From Acidiferrobacteraceae bacterium (GTDB taxonomy: Bacteria > Pseudomonadota > Gammaproteobacteria > Acidiferrobacterales > Acidiferrobacteraceae), in assembly GCA_027343725.1 (NCBI GenBank), contig DAHWKH010000004.1, forward strand, positions 1 to 10,581: DNA of 10,581 nt, written 5' to 3'. The position numbers and the translations under genes are program-made. Of this stretch, positions 1 to 7,569 are shown piece after piece (the first letter of the stretch is position 1; every line of letters begins with the position of its first letter). The notes under the pieces were generated by a model, which saw only the letters and a list, made by a program, of their open reading frames with translations, made no database searches and was not told the origin of the DNA.

Positions 1-85
1 GGGGATCCCCCCGGGGCGCGCGCGCCGACGGAGGGCCTCCGCCACCGCGCCTGCGGTCTCGGGTCCGCGGCCGCTCGCCGGCGGC

Positions 86-114
86 TTGTCAGTCGCGGTC
101 TTGACCCGTAACAT
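86..114 (+). promoter_or_regulatory. Candidate sigma70-type promoter for the glgB operon
   Basis: A -35-like TTGTCA at 86-91 (5 of 6 consensus bases) is followed after exactly 17 bp by a -10-like TAACAT at 109-114 (4 of 6). Transcription would start near 121, giving a leader of roughly 58 nt before the glgB start. TTGACC at 101-106 is a second -35-like hexamer but has no well-spaced -10 partner. The location at the edge of the window's least GC-rich pocket, before the first gene of a tight operon, supports the call. It is based on consensus matching only. Confidence 0.42.
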
Positions 115-166
115 GGAATAAGGCGTAGGACAATACCAAAAAACGCAGCGCATCGCCTGCGACCAT

Positions 167-172
167 GGAGGG
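167..172 (+). promoter_or_regulatory. Ribosome binding site of glgB
   Basis: GGAGGG lies 6 nt before the ATG at 179 and is a strong Shine-Dalgarno match. It supports the start at 179 over the out-of-frame ATG at 165, which lies upstream of this site and opens only a short frame that overlaps glgB. Confidence 0.7.
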
Positions 173-178
173 CGGGGA

Positions 179-2134
179 ATGCCGACAAGCCACCGGACAG
201 GGGAGCGAGCCCCGGCGTGTGGCCCCGACGACTGGTTTAGCGCCGACGATATCTATCTCTTCCGCGAGGGCCGGCACGCACGGCTCTACGAGAAGCTCGG
301 CGCCCACTGCGTGCGTGCCCAGGGACAGGCGGGCGTGCACTTCGCGGTCTGGGCGCCGAACGCGGCGCGGGTCTCGGTCATCGGGGACTTCAACGGCTGG
401 CGCGCCGACGCCCATCCCCTGACCGTGCGCGACGACGGCTCGGGTTTATGGTGCGGTTTCATCGGCGGCGTCACCCACGGCGCCCGCTACAAATACCACA
501 TCACCTCGCGCGACGGCGGCTATCAGGTCGAGAAGGCCGACCCGTTCGCGTTTTTCAGCGAACCGCCCCCGCGCACCGCCTCCATCGTATGGCACCACGA
601 TTATGCCTGGCATGACGAGGCCTGGCTTCGGGAGCGGCGCGCGCGTCTCGCGCGCACGGCGCCCGTCAGCATCTACGAGATCCATGTCGGGTCCTGGCGG
701 CGCGTGCCCGAGGACGGCGACCGGTTTCTCACCTACGGGGAACTGGCCGAGCGCCTGCCCGCCTACGCGGTGGACATGGGCTTTACCCACGTCGAGTTCC
801 TGCCCCTGACCGAGCACCCCTTCTACGGGTCGTGGGGCTATCAGACGACCGGGTATTTCGCGCCGAGCGCGCGCTACGGCAACCCCGGCGAGTGCAAGGT
901 CCTGATCGAGGCCCTGCACGCAAGCGGCGTCGGCGTCATCCTGGACTGGGTGCCCTCGCATTTTCCGACCGACGCCCACGGGCTTGGATATTTCGACGGC
1001 ACCTATCTCTACGAACACGCCGATCCCCGGCTCGGGTACCACCCGGAGTGGCATTCGAGCCTCTTCAATTACGGGCGTCACGAGGTGCGCTCGATCCTGA
1101 TATCGAGCGCGCTCTTCTGGCTCGACCGCTACCACGTGGACGGTCTGCGCGTCGACGGGGTCGCCTCGATGCTCTATCGCGACTACGCGCGCCATGCCGG
1201 CGAGTGGATCCCGAACGCCCATGGCGGGCGCGAGAATATCGAGGCGATCCAGTTCCTGCGCGATCTGAACGAAGCGGTCTACCGGCATTATCCGGACGTC
1301 CAGACCATCGCCGAGGAGTCGACCGCCTGGCCGCAGGTCTCGCGCCCGACCTACACGGGCGGGCTGGGTTTCGGCTATAAGTGGAATATGGGCTGGATGC
1401 ACGATACGCTCGATTACTTCTCGCACGACTCTCTGTTCCGCAAGTATCACCAGGGGGAGATCACCTTCAGCATCTGGTACGCGTTCCAGGAGAACTTCGT
1501 CCTGCCGTTGTCGCATGACGAGGTGGTTTACGGGAAACGCGCGCTGCTCGCGAAGATGCCGGGAGACGATTGGCAGAAGTTCGCCAATCTGCGCGCCCTT
1601 TTGGCCTACCAGTGCGGGCATCCGGGCAAGAAGCTCCTGTTCATGGGCGGCGAGTTCGGGCAATGGCGCGAGTGGAACCACGAGGGGAGTCTCGACTGGC
1701 ACCTGCTCGGGGACGATCGGCACGCGGGGGTGCAAAGGCTCGTGCGCGATTTGAACGGCCTGTATCGGCGCGAGCCGGCCTTGCACGAGCGGGACTGCGA
1801 GGAGGCGGGGTTCGCGTGGGCCGACACTGCCGACTGGCAGCAAAGCGTCATCAGCTTCTACCGCCTGGGCGCGACCCCCGGGGAGACGATTCTCGTCATC
1901 TGCAACTTCACGCCCGTCCCGCATCACAACTATCGCCTGGGCGTTGCGCGCGCGGGTCTGTGGCGCGAGATCCTGAACACGGATGCCGCGTGTTACGGCG
2001 GCAGCGGGCAGGGGAATCAGGGCGGCGTCACCGCCGCGCCCGTGAGTGCCCACGGGCAGCATCACGCCTTGAACCTCGTGTTGCCGCCCCTTGCCGTGGT
2101 CTTTCTGAAGGCCCCCGACGAGGCGGAGTCTTAG
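179..2134 (+). CDS. glgB: 1,4-alpha-glucan branching enzyme (GH13), short form lacking the N1 domain
   Basis: This 651-residue cytoplasmic enzyme cuts an alpha-1,4 chain and rejoins it as an alpha-1,6 branch, the last step of the GlgE pathway. A CBM48-like beta domain spans about residues 50-128 (VHFAVWAPNA, GDFNGW). The GH13 barrel spans about 165-550 and an all-beta C-terminal domain follows. Catalytic residues are visible: region I DWVPSHF from D256, nucleophile D326 in VDGLRVDG, acid/base E379 in IAEEST, and D447 in SHDEVVYGK. The D-E-D spacing (53 and 121 residues) matches my recollection of the E. coli enzyme (D405, E458, D526). The protein is about 80 residues shorter at the N terminus than the 728-residue E. 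coli form, so it lacks most of the N1 domain. That is a known short class, and the strong ribosome site argues against a mis-called start. glgE begins 1 nt after the stop. Confidence 0.96.
   Translation: MPTSHRTGERAPACGPDDWFSADDIYLFREGRHARLYEKLGAHCVRAQGQAGVHFAVWAPNAARVSVIGDFNGWRADAHPLTVRDDGSGLWCGFIGGVTHGARYKYHITSRDGGYQVEKADPFAFFSEPPPRTASIVWHHDYAWHDEAWLRERRARLARTAPVSIYEIHVGSWRRVPEDGDRFLTYGELAERLPAYAVDMGFTHVEFLPLTEHPFYGSWGYQTTGYFAPSARYGNPGECKVLIEALHASGVGVILDWVPSHFPTDAHGLGYFDGTYLYEHADPRLGYHPEWHSSLFNYGRHEVRSILISSALFWLDRYHVDGLRVDGVASMLYRDYARHAGEWIPNAHGGRENIEAIQFLRDLNEAVYRHYPDVQTIAEESTAWPQVSRPTYTGGLGFGYKWNMGWMHDTLDYFSHDSLFRKYHQGEITFSIWYAFQENFVLPLSHDEVVYGKRALLAKMPGDDWQKFANLRALLAYQCGHPGKKLLFMGGEFGQWREWNHEGSLDWHLLGDDRHAGVQRLVRDLNGLYRREPALHERDCEEAGFAWADTADWQQSVISFYRLGATPGETILVICNFTPVPHHNYRLGVARAGLWREILNTDAACYGGSGQGNQGGVTAAPVSAHGQHHALNLVLPPLAVVFLKAPDEAES
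2125..2128 (+). promoter_or_regulatory. Ribosome binding site inside the end of glgB, deciding the GTG start of glgE
   Basis: GGAG lies 7 nt before the GTG at 2136, within the last codons of glgB. No better-placed ATG exists near the junction. Translation of glgE is therefore probably coupled to termination of glgB. Confidence 0.5.
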
Positions 2135-2135
2135 C

Positions 2136-4148
2136 GTGGCACGCGCCCAAGGCGGGGGCGAGGACTTCCCGAAGGACGGCCGCGCGCGGGTCGTGATCGA
2201 GGCGGTGACGCCGGTCGTGGACGGCGGCCGATTTGCGATCAAGCGGGTCGTCGGCGACAGCGTGATCGTCGAGGCCGACGCCTTCGCCGACGGCCATGAG
2301 ATCGTGGCCTGCACCCTGTGCGTGCGCGCGCCCAAGGGCCGCACGTGGCACGAGGAGCGCATGCAGCCCATCGGCAACGACCGTTTCCGGGCGGCGTTCA
2401 GCGTGAGCCAGATCGGGTTGTACCGCTTCACGCTGCGCGCGCATATCGATCGCTACGAGTCATTCTGCGCCGAGCTCGCGCGCCGTCCCCAGGACGATCC
2501 CGATCTCGTGTCCGCCTGGGCCCGGGGGGCGGCGCTTTTGAAGGACGCGGCCTCCCAGGCGCCGGCGCGCGAGGCCGCCGGCCTCCACAAGGCCGCCGAG
2601 GTGCTCCTGGGCGATGCCCCGGAGGCGCGCAAGCGCGCGACGGCCCTGGATGAGATCGTGCGCGAACGCGCCGCGCGTTTCGGGGAGCGCGCGCACGAGA
2701 CGCTTGCCGAGGGCGAGTGGCCGGTGATGAGCGAGGATCGGCGCGCGCGCGCGAGCGCCTGGTATGAATTCTTTCCGCGTTCGTTCGGGGAAGGCCGGGA
2801 GGCGCACCTGCGCGCGGCCCGGGAGCTCCTGCCCTACATCGCCGCCATGGGCTTCACGGTCGTGTATCTGCCGCCGATCTCGCCGATCGGGGAGCGCCTG
2901 CGCAAGGGCCCGAACAACACCCTGAACGCGGGGCCCGAGGACGTGGGCAGCCCGTGGGCGATCGGCAGCGCGGCCGGGGGGCACACCGCGATTGCGCCCG
3001 AACTCGGCACGCTTGACGATTTCCGCGCGTTCGTGGCGGAGGCTCAGGCGCAGGGGCTCGAGGTGGCGCTCGATCTCGCGTTTCAATGCGCCCCGGACCA
3101 CCCCTATGTGCGCGCGCACCCGGAATGGTTTCATCACCGCCCGGACGGCAGCATCCAGTACGCCGAGAACCCCCCGAAGAAGTATCAGGACATCTATCCC
3201 CTGGATTTCGAATGCGCGGATTGGCGCGGGTTGTGGCGGGAGTTGCGCGACGTCGCGCTCTTCTGGGTCGCGCACGGCGTGCGCATCTTTCGCGTCGACA
3301 ACCCGCACACCAAGCCGTTCGCGTTTTGGGAGTGGTGGATCGCCGAGGTGCGCAGGCGCCAGCCGGACGTGTTGTTCCTGGCCGAGGCGTTCACGCGCCC
3401 GAAGGTGATGCACAGGCTCGCCAAGCTCGGCTTCAGTTATTCCTACACCTACTTCACCTGGCGCAACAGCAAGGCGGAACTGACGGCCTATTTCGAGGAG
3501 CTCTGCCAGGGCCCGGGACGGGAGTACTTTCGCCCGCACGTCTGGCCCAACACCCCCGACATCCTCCCGGCCTCGCTGCAACACGCCCCGCGCCCGGCCT
3601 TCATCGCCCGCCTGGTGCTGGCCGCGACCCTGAGCGCCCATTACGGCATCTACGGGCCGGCCTTCGAGCTCCTGGAGAACGTCCCGCGCGAGCCCGGCAG
3701 CGAGGAGTACCGGGACTCCGAGAAGTATCAAAGGCGCCAGTGGGACCTCGCGCGCGCAGACAGCCTGCGCGACGTCATCGCGCGCGTGAACGCGATCCGG
3801 CGCGAGGAGGCGGCGCTGTGCGCCGATGCGAGCCTGCGCTTTCATCTGATCGACAACGAGAACCTCATCGCCTACAGCAAGGTCGCGCCCGACATGAGTT
3901 CGGTGGTGCTCGTGATCGTCAATCTCGATCCCTACCATCGCCAGTCGGGATGGCTCGCGTGGCCGGCGGATCACTGGGGCGCGGAGTACGGCCGGCCCTT
4001 GCAGATGCACGACCTGCTCTCGGATGCCCGTTATCTCTGGAGCGGAGACCGCCATTACGTCGAGCTCGCGCCGGCGGAGATGCCGGCGCACATCCTGCGC
4101 ATCCGGCGCTATCGGCGCTCCGAGCGGGATTTCGACTACTACGAATAG
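2136..4148 (+). CDS. glgE: Alpha-1,4-glucan:maltose-1-phosphate maltosyltransferase (GH13_3)
   Basis: GlgE transfers maltose from alpha-maltose-1-phosphate to the non-reducing end of an alpha-1,4-glucan, releasing phosphate. It is cytoplasmic and the committed polymerising step of its pathway. The 670-residue length is typical of the family (streptomycete and mycobacterial enzymes are about 675-700). An N-terminal beta-sandwich and helical domain covers about residues 1-205, then the barrel and C-terminal domain. Hallmarks are GPNNTLNAGP, the AIGSAAGGHTA stretch, and NPPKKYQDIYPL with N345, K348 and Y350, positions that bind the phosphorylated donor in characterised enzymes. The nucleophile is D388 in FRVDNPHTKPF, the acid/base is E417 in LAEAFTRP, and the third acid is D475 in NTPDIL. 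The D-to-E spacing of 29 equals that recalled for the Streptomyces enzyme. The start is GTG, 1 nt after glgB. Family and activity assignment are firm, and the exact start is slightly less so. Confidence 0.96.
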   Translation: MARAQGGGEDFPKDGRARVVIEAVTPVVDGGRFAIKRVVGDSVIVEADAFADGHEIVACTLCVRAPKGRTWHEERMQPIGNDRFRAAFSVSQIGLYRFTLRAHIDRYESFCAELARRPQDDPDLVSAWARGAALLKDAASQAPAREAAGLHKAAEVLLGDAPEARKRATALDEIVRERAARFGERAHETLAEGEWPVMSEDRRARASAWYEFFPRSFGEGREAHLRAARELLPYIAAMGFTVVYLPPISPIGERLRKGPNNTLNAGPEDVGSPWAIGSAAGGHTAIAPELGTLDDFRAFVAEAQAQGLEVALDLAFQCAPDHPYVRAHPEWFHHRPDGSIQYAENPPKKYQDIYPLDFECADWRGLWRELRDVALFWVAHGVRIFRVDNPHTKPFAFWEWWIAEVRRRQPDVLFLAEAFTRPKVMHRLAKLGFSYSYTYFTWRNSKAELTAYFEELCQGPGREYFRPHVWPNTPDILPASLQHAPRPAFIARLVLAATLSAHYGIYGPAFELLENVPREPGSEEYRDSEKYQRRQWDLARADSLRDVIARVNAIRREEAALCADASLRFHLIDNENLIAYSKVAPDMSSVVLVIVNLDPYHRQSGWLAWPADHWGAEYGRPLQMHDLLSDARYLWSGDRHYVELAPAEMPAHILRIRRYRRSERDFDYYE

Positions 4149-4150
4149 GG
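4147..4150 (+). promoter_or_regulatory. Weak ribosome binding site overlapping the glgE stop
   Basis: AGGG overlaps the last two bases of the glgE TAG stop and lies 5 nt before the ATG at 4156. It is a weak Shine-Dalgarno, so efficient translation of treS-mak probably relies on ribosomes finishing glgE. It is the only reasonable site for this start. Confidence 0.35.
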
Positions 4151-4155
4151 CCTCG

Positions 4156-7100
4156 ATGCAGCGGAAAGCCAAACCCGATGCCGTGCCGATTGCCGATGAC
4201 CCCTTGTGGTACAAGGACGCGGTGATCTATGAATTACACGTGCGCGCGTTTGCCGACGGCAACGGCGACGGCATCGGGGATTTCGTGGGACTCACCCGCA
4301 AGCTCGATTACCTGCAGGACCTCGGCGTCGACACCTTGTGGGTGCTGCCGTTCTACCCCTCGCCGATGCGCGACGATGGTTACGACATCTCCGATTACCG
4401 CGACGTCCATCCGGATTACGGCACGCGGCGCGATTTCTTGAATTTCGTGCGCGCGGCCCACGAGCGCGGCTTGCGCGTCATCACGGAGCTCGTCATCAAT
4501 CACACCTCGGACCAACATCCCTGGTTTCAGGCCGCGCGCCGCGCGCCGCCGGATTCCTCGAAACGGGATTTCTACGTCTGGAGCGATACCGCCAAGAAGT
4601 TCGAAGACACGCGCGTCATCTTCAACGACAGCGAGAAGTCGAACTGGGCCTGGGACGACGTGGCCAAAGCCTATTACTGGCACCGCTTCTTCTTCCATCA
4701 GCCGGATCTCAACCACAACAACCCGCGGGTCGTGAAGGCGGTGATCCGCGTCATGGAGTTCTGGCTCAATCTCGGCGTCGACGGGCTGCGGCTGGACGCG
4801 ATCCCGTACCTGTGCGTGCGCGAGGGCACGAGCAACGAGAACCTCCCGGAGACCCACGCCGTCACGCGCTACATGCGCTCGGTCATCGATAAGCGCTACC
4901 GCAACCGCATGCTGCTCGCCGAGGCCAACCAGTGGCCGGAGGACGTGCGGGATTATTTCGGGCAGGGCGACGAGTGCCACATGGCCTACCATTTCCCGCT
5001 GATGCCGCGCATGTACATGGCCATCGCCCAGGAAGACCGCCACCCGATCGTCGAGATCATGAACCAGACGCCGGATATCCCGGATACGTGCCAGTGGGCG
5101 ATATTTTTGCGCAACCACGATGAGCTGACCTTGGAGATGGTGACCAACAAGGAACGCGACTACATGTATCAGATGTACGCCGCGGAGCCCAAGGCGCGCT
5201 TGAACCTCGGGATCCGGCGCCGGCTTGCGCCCCTCATGGACAATGATTTCGACAAGATCCGGCTCATGAACAGCCTGCTGCTGTCGATGCCCGGATCGCC
5301 CATCATCTATTACGGCGATGAAATCGGCATGGGCGACAACATCTACCTCGGGGACCGCAACGGCGTGCGCACGCCCATGCAGTGGAGCCCCGACCGCAAC
5401 GCCGGGTTCTCGCGCGCCGATCCCCAGAAGCTCTATCTGCCCCCGATCATGGACCCGATCTACGGGTTCGGCGCCGTGAACGTCGAGGCCCAGGCGCGTG
5501 ACCCCTCGTCGCTTCTGAACTGGACGCGGCGCATCCTCAGCATCCGCAAGAGCAGCAAGGTCTTCGGGCGCGGCACGCTCAGCTTTCTGCAGCCCGGGAA
5601 CCGCAAGGTGCTGGCCTACGTCCGCAGTTACGAGGGGGAGTCGGTCCTGTGCGTCGCCAATCTGTCGCGTTCGGCGCAGCCGGTGGAGCTCGATCTGTCG
5701 GCCTACAAGGGGCGCATCCCGATCGAGCTCACGGGCCGCACGCCGTTTCCGCCGGTCGGGGACCTGCCGTACCTTCTGACCCTGCACGGCCACGGTTTCT
5801 ATTGGTTCCGCCTGGCCGAGGGTGAGGAGGTCCCGGCGTGGCACACCGAGCGCCTGCCGCCCGAGGAGGTGCCGCTGCTCGTGCTCTTCGACGGCTGGCG
5901 CAGCCTCTTTCGCGAACGGGTGGTCCCGTGGCGCATCGGTATGGCCGACAAGGTGCGGGTGCAGTGGGAGGAGGAGGCCGTGCCGCGCTTCCTGGCGGCG
6001 CAGCGCTGGTACGCCGACAAGGGGGGCACGCTCAAGCGCGCGCGCATGACCGAGGCGGTGGAGTGGCAGGAGGCGCAGGCGCATTGGGTCTTCACGCTCG
6101 TCGAGACCGAGGGGGCGGGCGAGGCGGCCTCGTACTTCCTGCCGGTGGCGCTCGTCTGGGAGACCGAGAACGAGGCTCGCGTGCGCGCCGTCGCGCCGTT
6201 CACGATCGCGCGCGTGCGCCAGCAGGCGACGCTCGGGGTGGTGGCGGATGCCTTCGGCGACGACGCCTTCTGTCTTGCGCTGGTCGAGGCGCTCCTGACA
6301 GGTCGGCGCTTCGAGGGCGCGGGGGGTGAGGTGCGGGCGCTGCCCGTGGGGCGCCCGACCGTGACCGTCGGCGCGGATGAGGCCGTGCATCGCCCGACCA
6401 TCCATAGCACCAATACCTCGCTCACGATCGGCGAGCAGCTGTTCCTGAAGGCCTACCGGCATTTGCAGCCCGGCATCAATCTGGAGATGGAGATGGGCCG
6501 CTTCCTCTCCGAGGTCGCGCACTTTCCGCATGCCGTGCCGGTGCTCGGGGTGCTCGAGTATCAGGCGGCCGATCACGAGCCCGTGACACTCGCCCTGCTG
6601 CAGGCCTATGTCGAGAACCAGGGGGACGGCTGGGGTTACACGCTCAATTACCTCGAGCACGCCCTCGAGCTGCGCCTGATGACGACCGGCCCCGCGATCC
6701 CCGAGGAGATCGCGGAGCACGGCGGCTATCTCGCGCTCATGGCCACCCTCGGCCAACGGACGGGGGAACTCCACCGCGCGCTTTCGGTGCGCAGCGGCAA
6801 CCCGGCCTTCGACCCGGAGCCCTTGACGCGCGAGGACGGCGAGCGCTGGCGCGCGCGCATCCGCGCGGAGGTGGAGGAGACCCTGCAGAGACTCACCGCG
6901 CGCCTCGCCTCCCTGCCGGAGGAGGTCTGGGAGGAGGCGCGCACGCTCATCATGGCGCGCGAGGCCCTGCTCGCGCGCGTCGATCGCGCGGTCGATGCCC
7001 CGATGGCGGGCCTCAAGATCCGCACCCACGGCGACTACCATTTGGGGCAGGTGTTGCTGCAGAAAAACGATTTCACGATCACCGACTTCGAGGGCGAGCC

Positions 7101-7500
7101 CGCGCGCGCGCTCGCCGAGCGCCGCCGCAAGGGCACGCCCTTGCGTGACGTCGCCGGGATGATCCGTTCGTTCAATTACGCCCTGTACACGGCCCTTGAC
7201 CATGTCTCGCTGAAACGCGCCGAGCAACGCGCCGCCCTCATGCCGTACGCGCGCGCCTGGGAACGCGCGACATGCGAAACGTTTCTCGCCGCCTACGGCG
7301 CGGCCACCGAGGGCGCGGGTTTGTGGCCAAGCTTTTCCGCGGCCCGCCAATGGCTCGATCTCTTCGTGCTCGAAAAGGCCTGTTACGAGTTGCGCTACGA
7401 ACTGGACAATCGCCCGCAGAATGCCACGATCGCGGTGCGGGGCCTGTTGCAATTCCTGGAGCCGGATCCGGCCGCGTCCGCGGCTCCGCAGGAGACCTAA
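4156..7500 (+). CDS. treS: Fused trehalose synthase (maltose alpha-D-glucosyltransferase) and maltokinase
   Basis: This 1114-residue bifunctional enzyme interconverts trehalose and maltose, then phosphorylates maltose to maltose-1-phosphate, the GlgE substrate. Residues about 15-555 are TreS (GH13_16). They include WYKDAVIYELHVRAF, a Ca-type loop DGNGDGIGDF, region I INHTSD, nucleophile D214 in DGLRLDAIPYL, acid/base E256 in LAEANQW, D322 in RNHDELTLEM, and PGSPIIYYGDEIGMGDN. After a charged linker, residues about 605-1110 are maltokinase, an aminoglycoside-kinase-like fold. The N-cap is FLAAQRWYADKGG, the probable ATP lysine K765 is in LFLKAYRHLQPG, and WGYTLNYLE follows. The catalytic base D960 is in HGDYHLGQVL, the metal site is D977-F-E in DFEGEP, and the C-terminal signature YELRYELDNRP is present. 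I chose the ATG at 4156, 7 nt after glgE. An in-frame ATG at 4024 would overlap glgE by 125 nt and add sequence foreign to the family. Confidence 0.96.
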   Translation: MQRKAKPDAVPIADDPLWYKDAVIYELHVRAFADGNGDGIGDFVGLTRKLDYLQDLGVDTLWVLPFYPSPMRDDGYDISDYRDVHPDYGTRRDFLNFVRAAHERGLRVITELVINHTSDQHPWFQAARRAPPDSSKRDFYVWSDTAKKFEDTRVIFNDSEKSNWAWDDVAKAYYWHRFFFHQPDLNHNNPRVVKAVIRVMEFWLNLGVDGLRLDAIPYLCVREGTSNENLPETHAVTRYMRSVIDKRYRNRMLLAEANQWPEDVRDYFGQGDECHMAYHFPLMPRMYMAIAQEDRHPIVEIMNQTPDIPDTCQWAIFLRNHDELTLEMVTNKERDYMYQMYAAEPKARLNLGIRRRLAPLMDNDFDKIRLMNSLLLSMPGSPIIYYGDEIGMGDNIYLGDRNGVRTPMQWSPDRNAGFSRADPQKLYLPPIMDPIYGFGAVNVEAQARDPSSLLNWTRRILSIRKSSKVFGRGTLSFLQPGNRKVLAYVRSYEGESVLCVANLSRSAQPVELDLSAYKGRIPIELTGRTPFPPVGDLPYLLTLHGHGFYWFRLAEGEEVPAWHTERLPPEEVPLLVLFDGWRSLFRERVVPWRIGMADKVRVQWEEEAVPRFLAAQRWYADKGGTLKRARMTEAVEWQEAQAHWVFTLVETEGAGEAASYFLPVALVWETENEARVRAVAPFTIARVRQQATLGVVADAFGDDAFCLALVEALLTGRRFEGAGGEVRALPVGRPTVTVGADEAVHRPTIHSTNTSLTIGEQLFLKAYRHLQPGINLEMEMGRFLSEVAHFPHAVPVLGVLEYQAADHEPVTLALLQAYVENQGDGWGYTLNYLEHALELRLMTTGPAIPEEIAEHGGYLALMATLGQRTGELHRALSVRSGNPAFDPEPLTREDGERWRARIRAEVEETLQRLTARLASLPEEVWEEARTLIMAREALLARVDRAVDAPMAGLKIRTHGDYHLGQVLLQKNDFTITDFEGEPARALAERRRKGTPLRDVAGMIRSFNYALYTALDHVSLKRAEQRAALMPYARAWERATCETFLAAYGAATEGAGLWPSFSAARQWLDLFVLEKACYELRYELDNRPQNATIAVRGLLQFLEPDPAASAAPQET

Positions 7501-7569
7501 AAGGGTGCGCAGGAAACCCGGCGGGAGCGCACCTCGTCACGCGCCGGGAGTTCTTCGAGGAGGTGGGTC
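7501..7569 (+). other. 69-nt internal gap with interleaved inverted repeats (possible pseudoknot leader)
   Basis: This is the longest gap between complete genes in the operon. GGTGCGC (7504-7510) is the exact reverse complement of 7527-7533. CCCGGCG (7517-7523) is the exact reverse complement of 7542-7548. The arms alternate as A5, B5, A3, B3. The two stems are thus either alternative hairpins (loops of 16 and 18 nt) or an H-type pseudoknot with connecting loops of 6, 3 and 8 nt. No T-run follows, so this is not a classic intrinsic terminator. The structure ends 9 nt before the Shine-Dalgarno of the next gene. The pairing is seen in sequence; any function is inferred. Confidence 0.4.
7558..7564 (+). 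promoter_or_regulatory. Strong ribosome binding site of the membrane-protein gene
   Basis: AGGAGGT is a full match to the anti-Shine-Dalgarno core, 5 nt before the ATG at 7570. It is the strongest such site in the window and fixes the start. It suggests independent translation initiation after the 69-nt gap, unlike the coupled genes upstream. Confidence 0.8.

Larger units (their letters stand above)
1..178. other. 5' leader / intergenic region upstream of glgB
   Basis: No gene can be supported here. Positions 1-85 are extremely GC-rich, with short palindromes (GGGGATCCCC at 1-10, GGAGGGCCTCC at 30-40) and an alternating GC run at 17-26. None is followed by a T-run, so I see no intrinsic terminator. 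All three + frames are open from the left edge for at least 100 nt (stops near 101, 109 and 119), so the 3' tail of an upstream gene could lie here but cannot be identified. Positions about 101-150 are clearly less GC-rich than the rest of the window, which fits a promoter and mRNA leader. Confidence 0.6.

Noticed and set aside
1..41. GC palindromes near the left edge as an intrinsic terminator
   Set aside because: The palindromes are short, with tiny or no loops, and no T-run follows.
165..422. Short + strand frame starting at the ATG at 165
   Set aside because: Out of frame with glgB and overlapping its CBM48 region. The Shine-Dalgarno at 167-172 lies downstream of this ATG and serves the start at 179.
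446..2431. Long minus-strand open frame (661 codons) opposite glgB
   Set aside because: The translation is Arg/Ala/Pro/Val-rich with no recognisable domain. Very high GC at third codon positions of glgB removes antisense stop codons. The same explanation covers the other long minus-strand frames.
4024..4155. In-frame upstream ATG extending TreS-Mak by 44 residues
   Set aside because: The extension lies wholly inside the glgE reading frame, is Ser/Arg/Thr-rich and unlike TreS N termini. The ATG at 4156 fits the family and the operon spacing.
2460..4214. Long minus-strand open frame opposite glgE
   Set aside because: Codon-bias shadow of a gene with all catalytic motifs intact; no ribosome site or family signature on the minus strand.
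4234..7452. Minus-strand open frame of 1072 codons opposite treS-mak
   Set aside because: Impressive length, but it mirrors the sense gene almost exactly and its composition is typical of GC-rich antisense frames.
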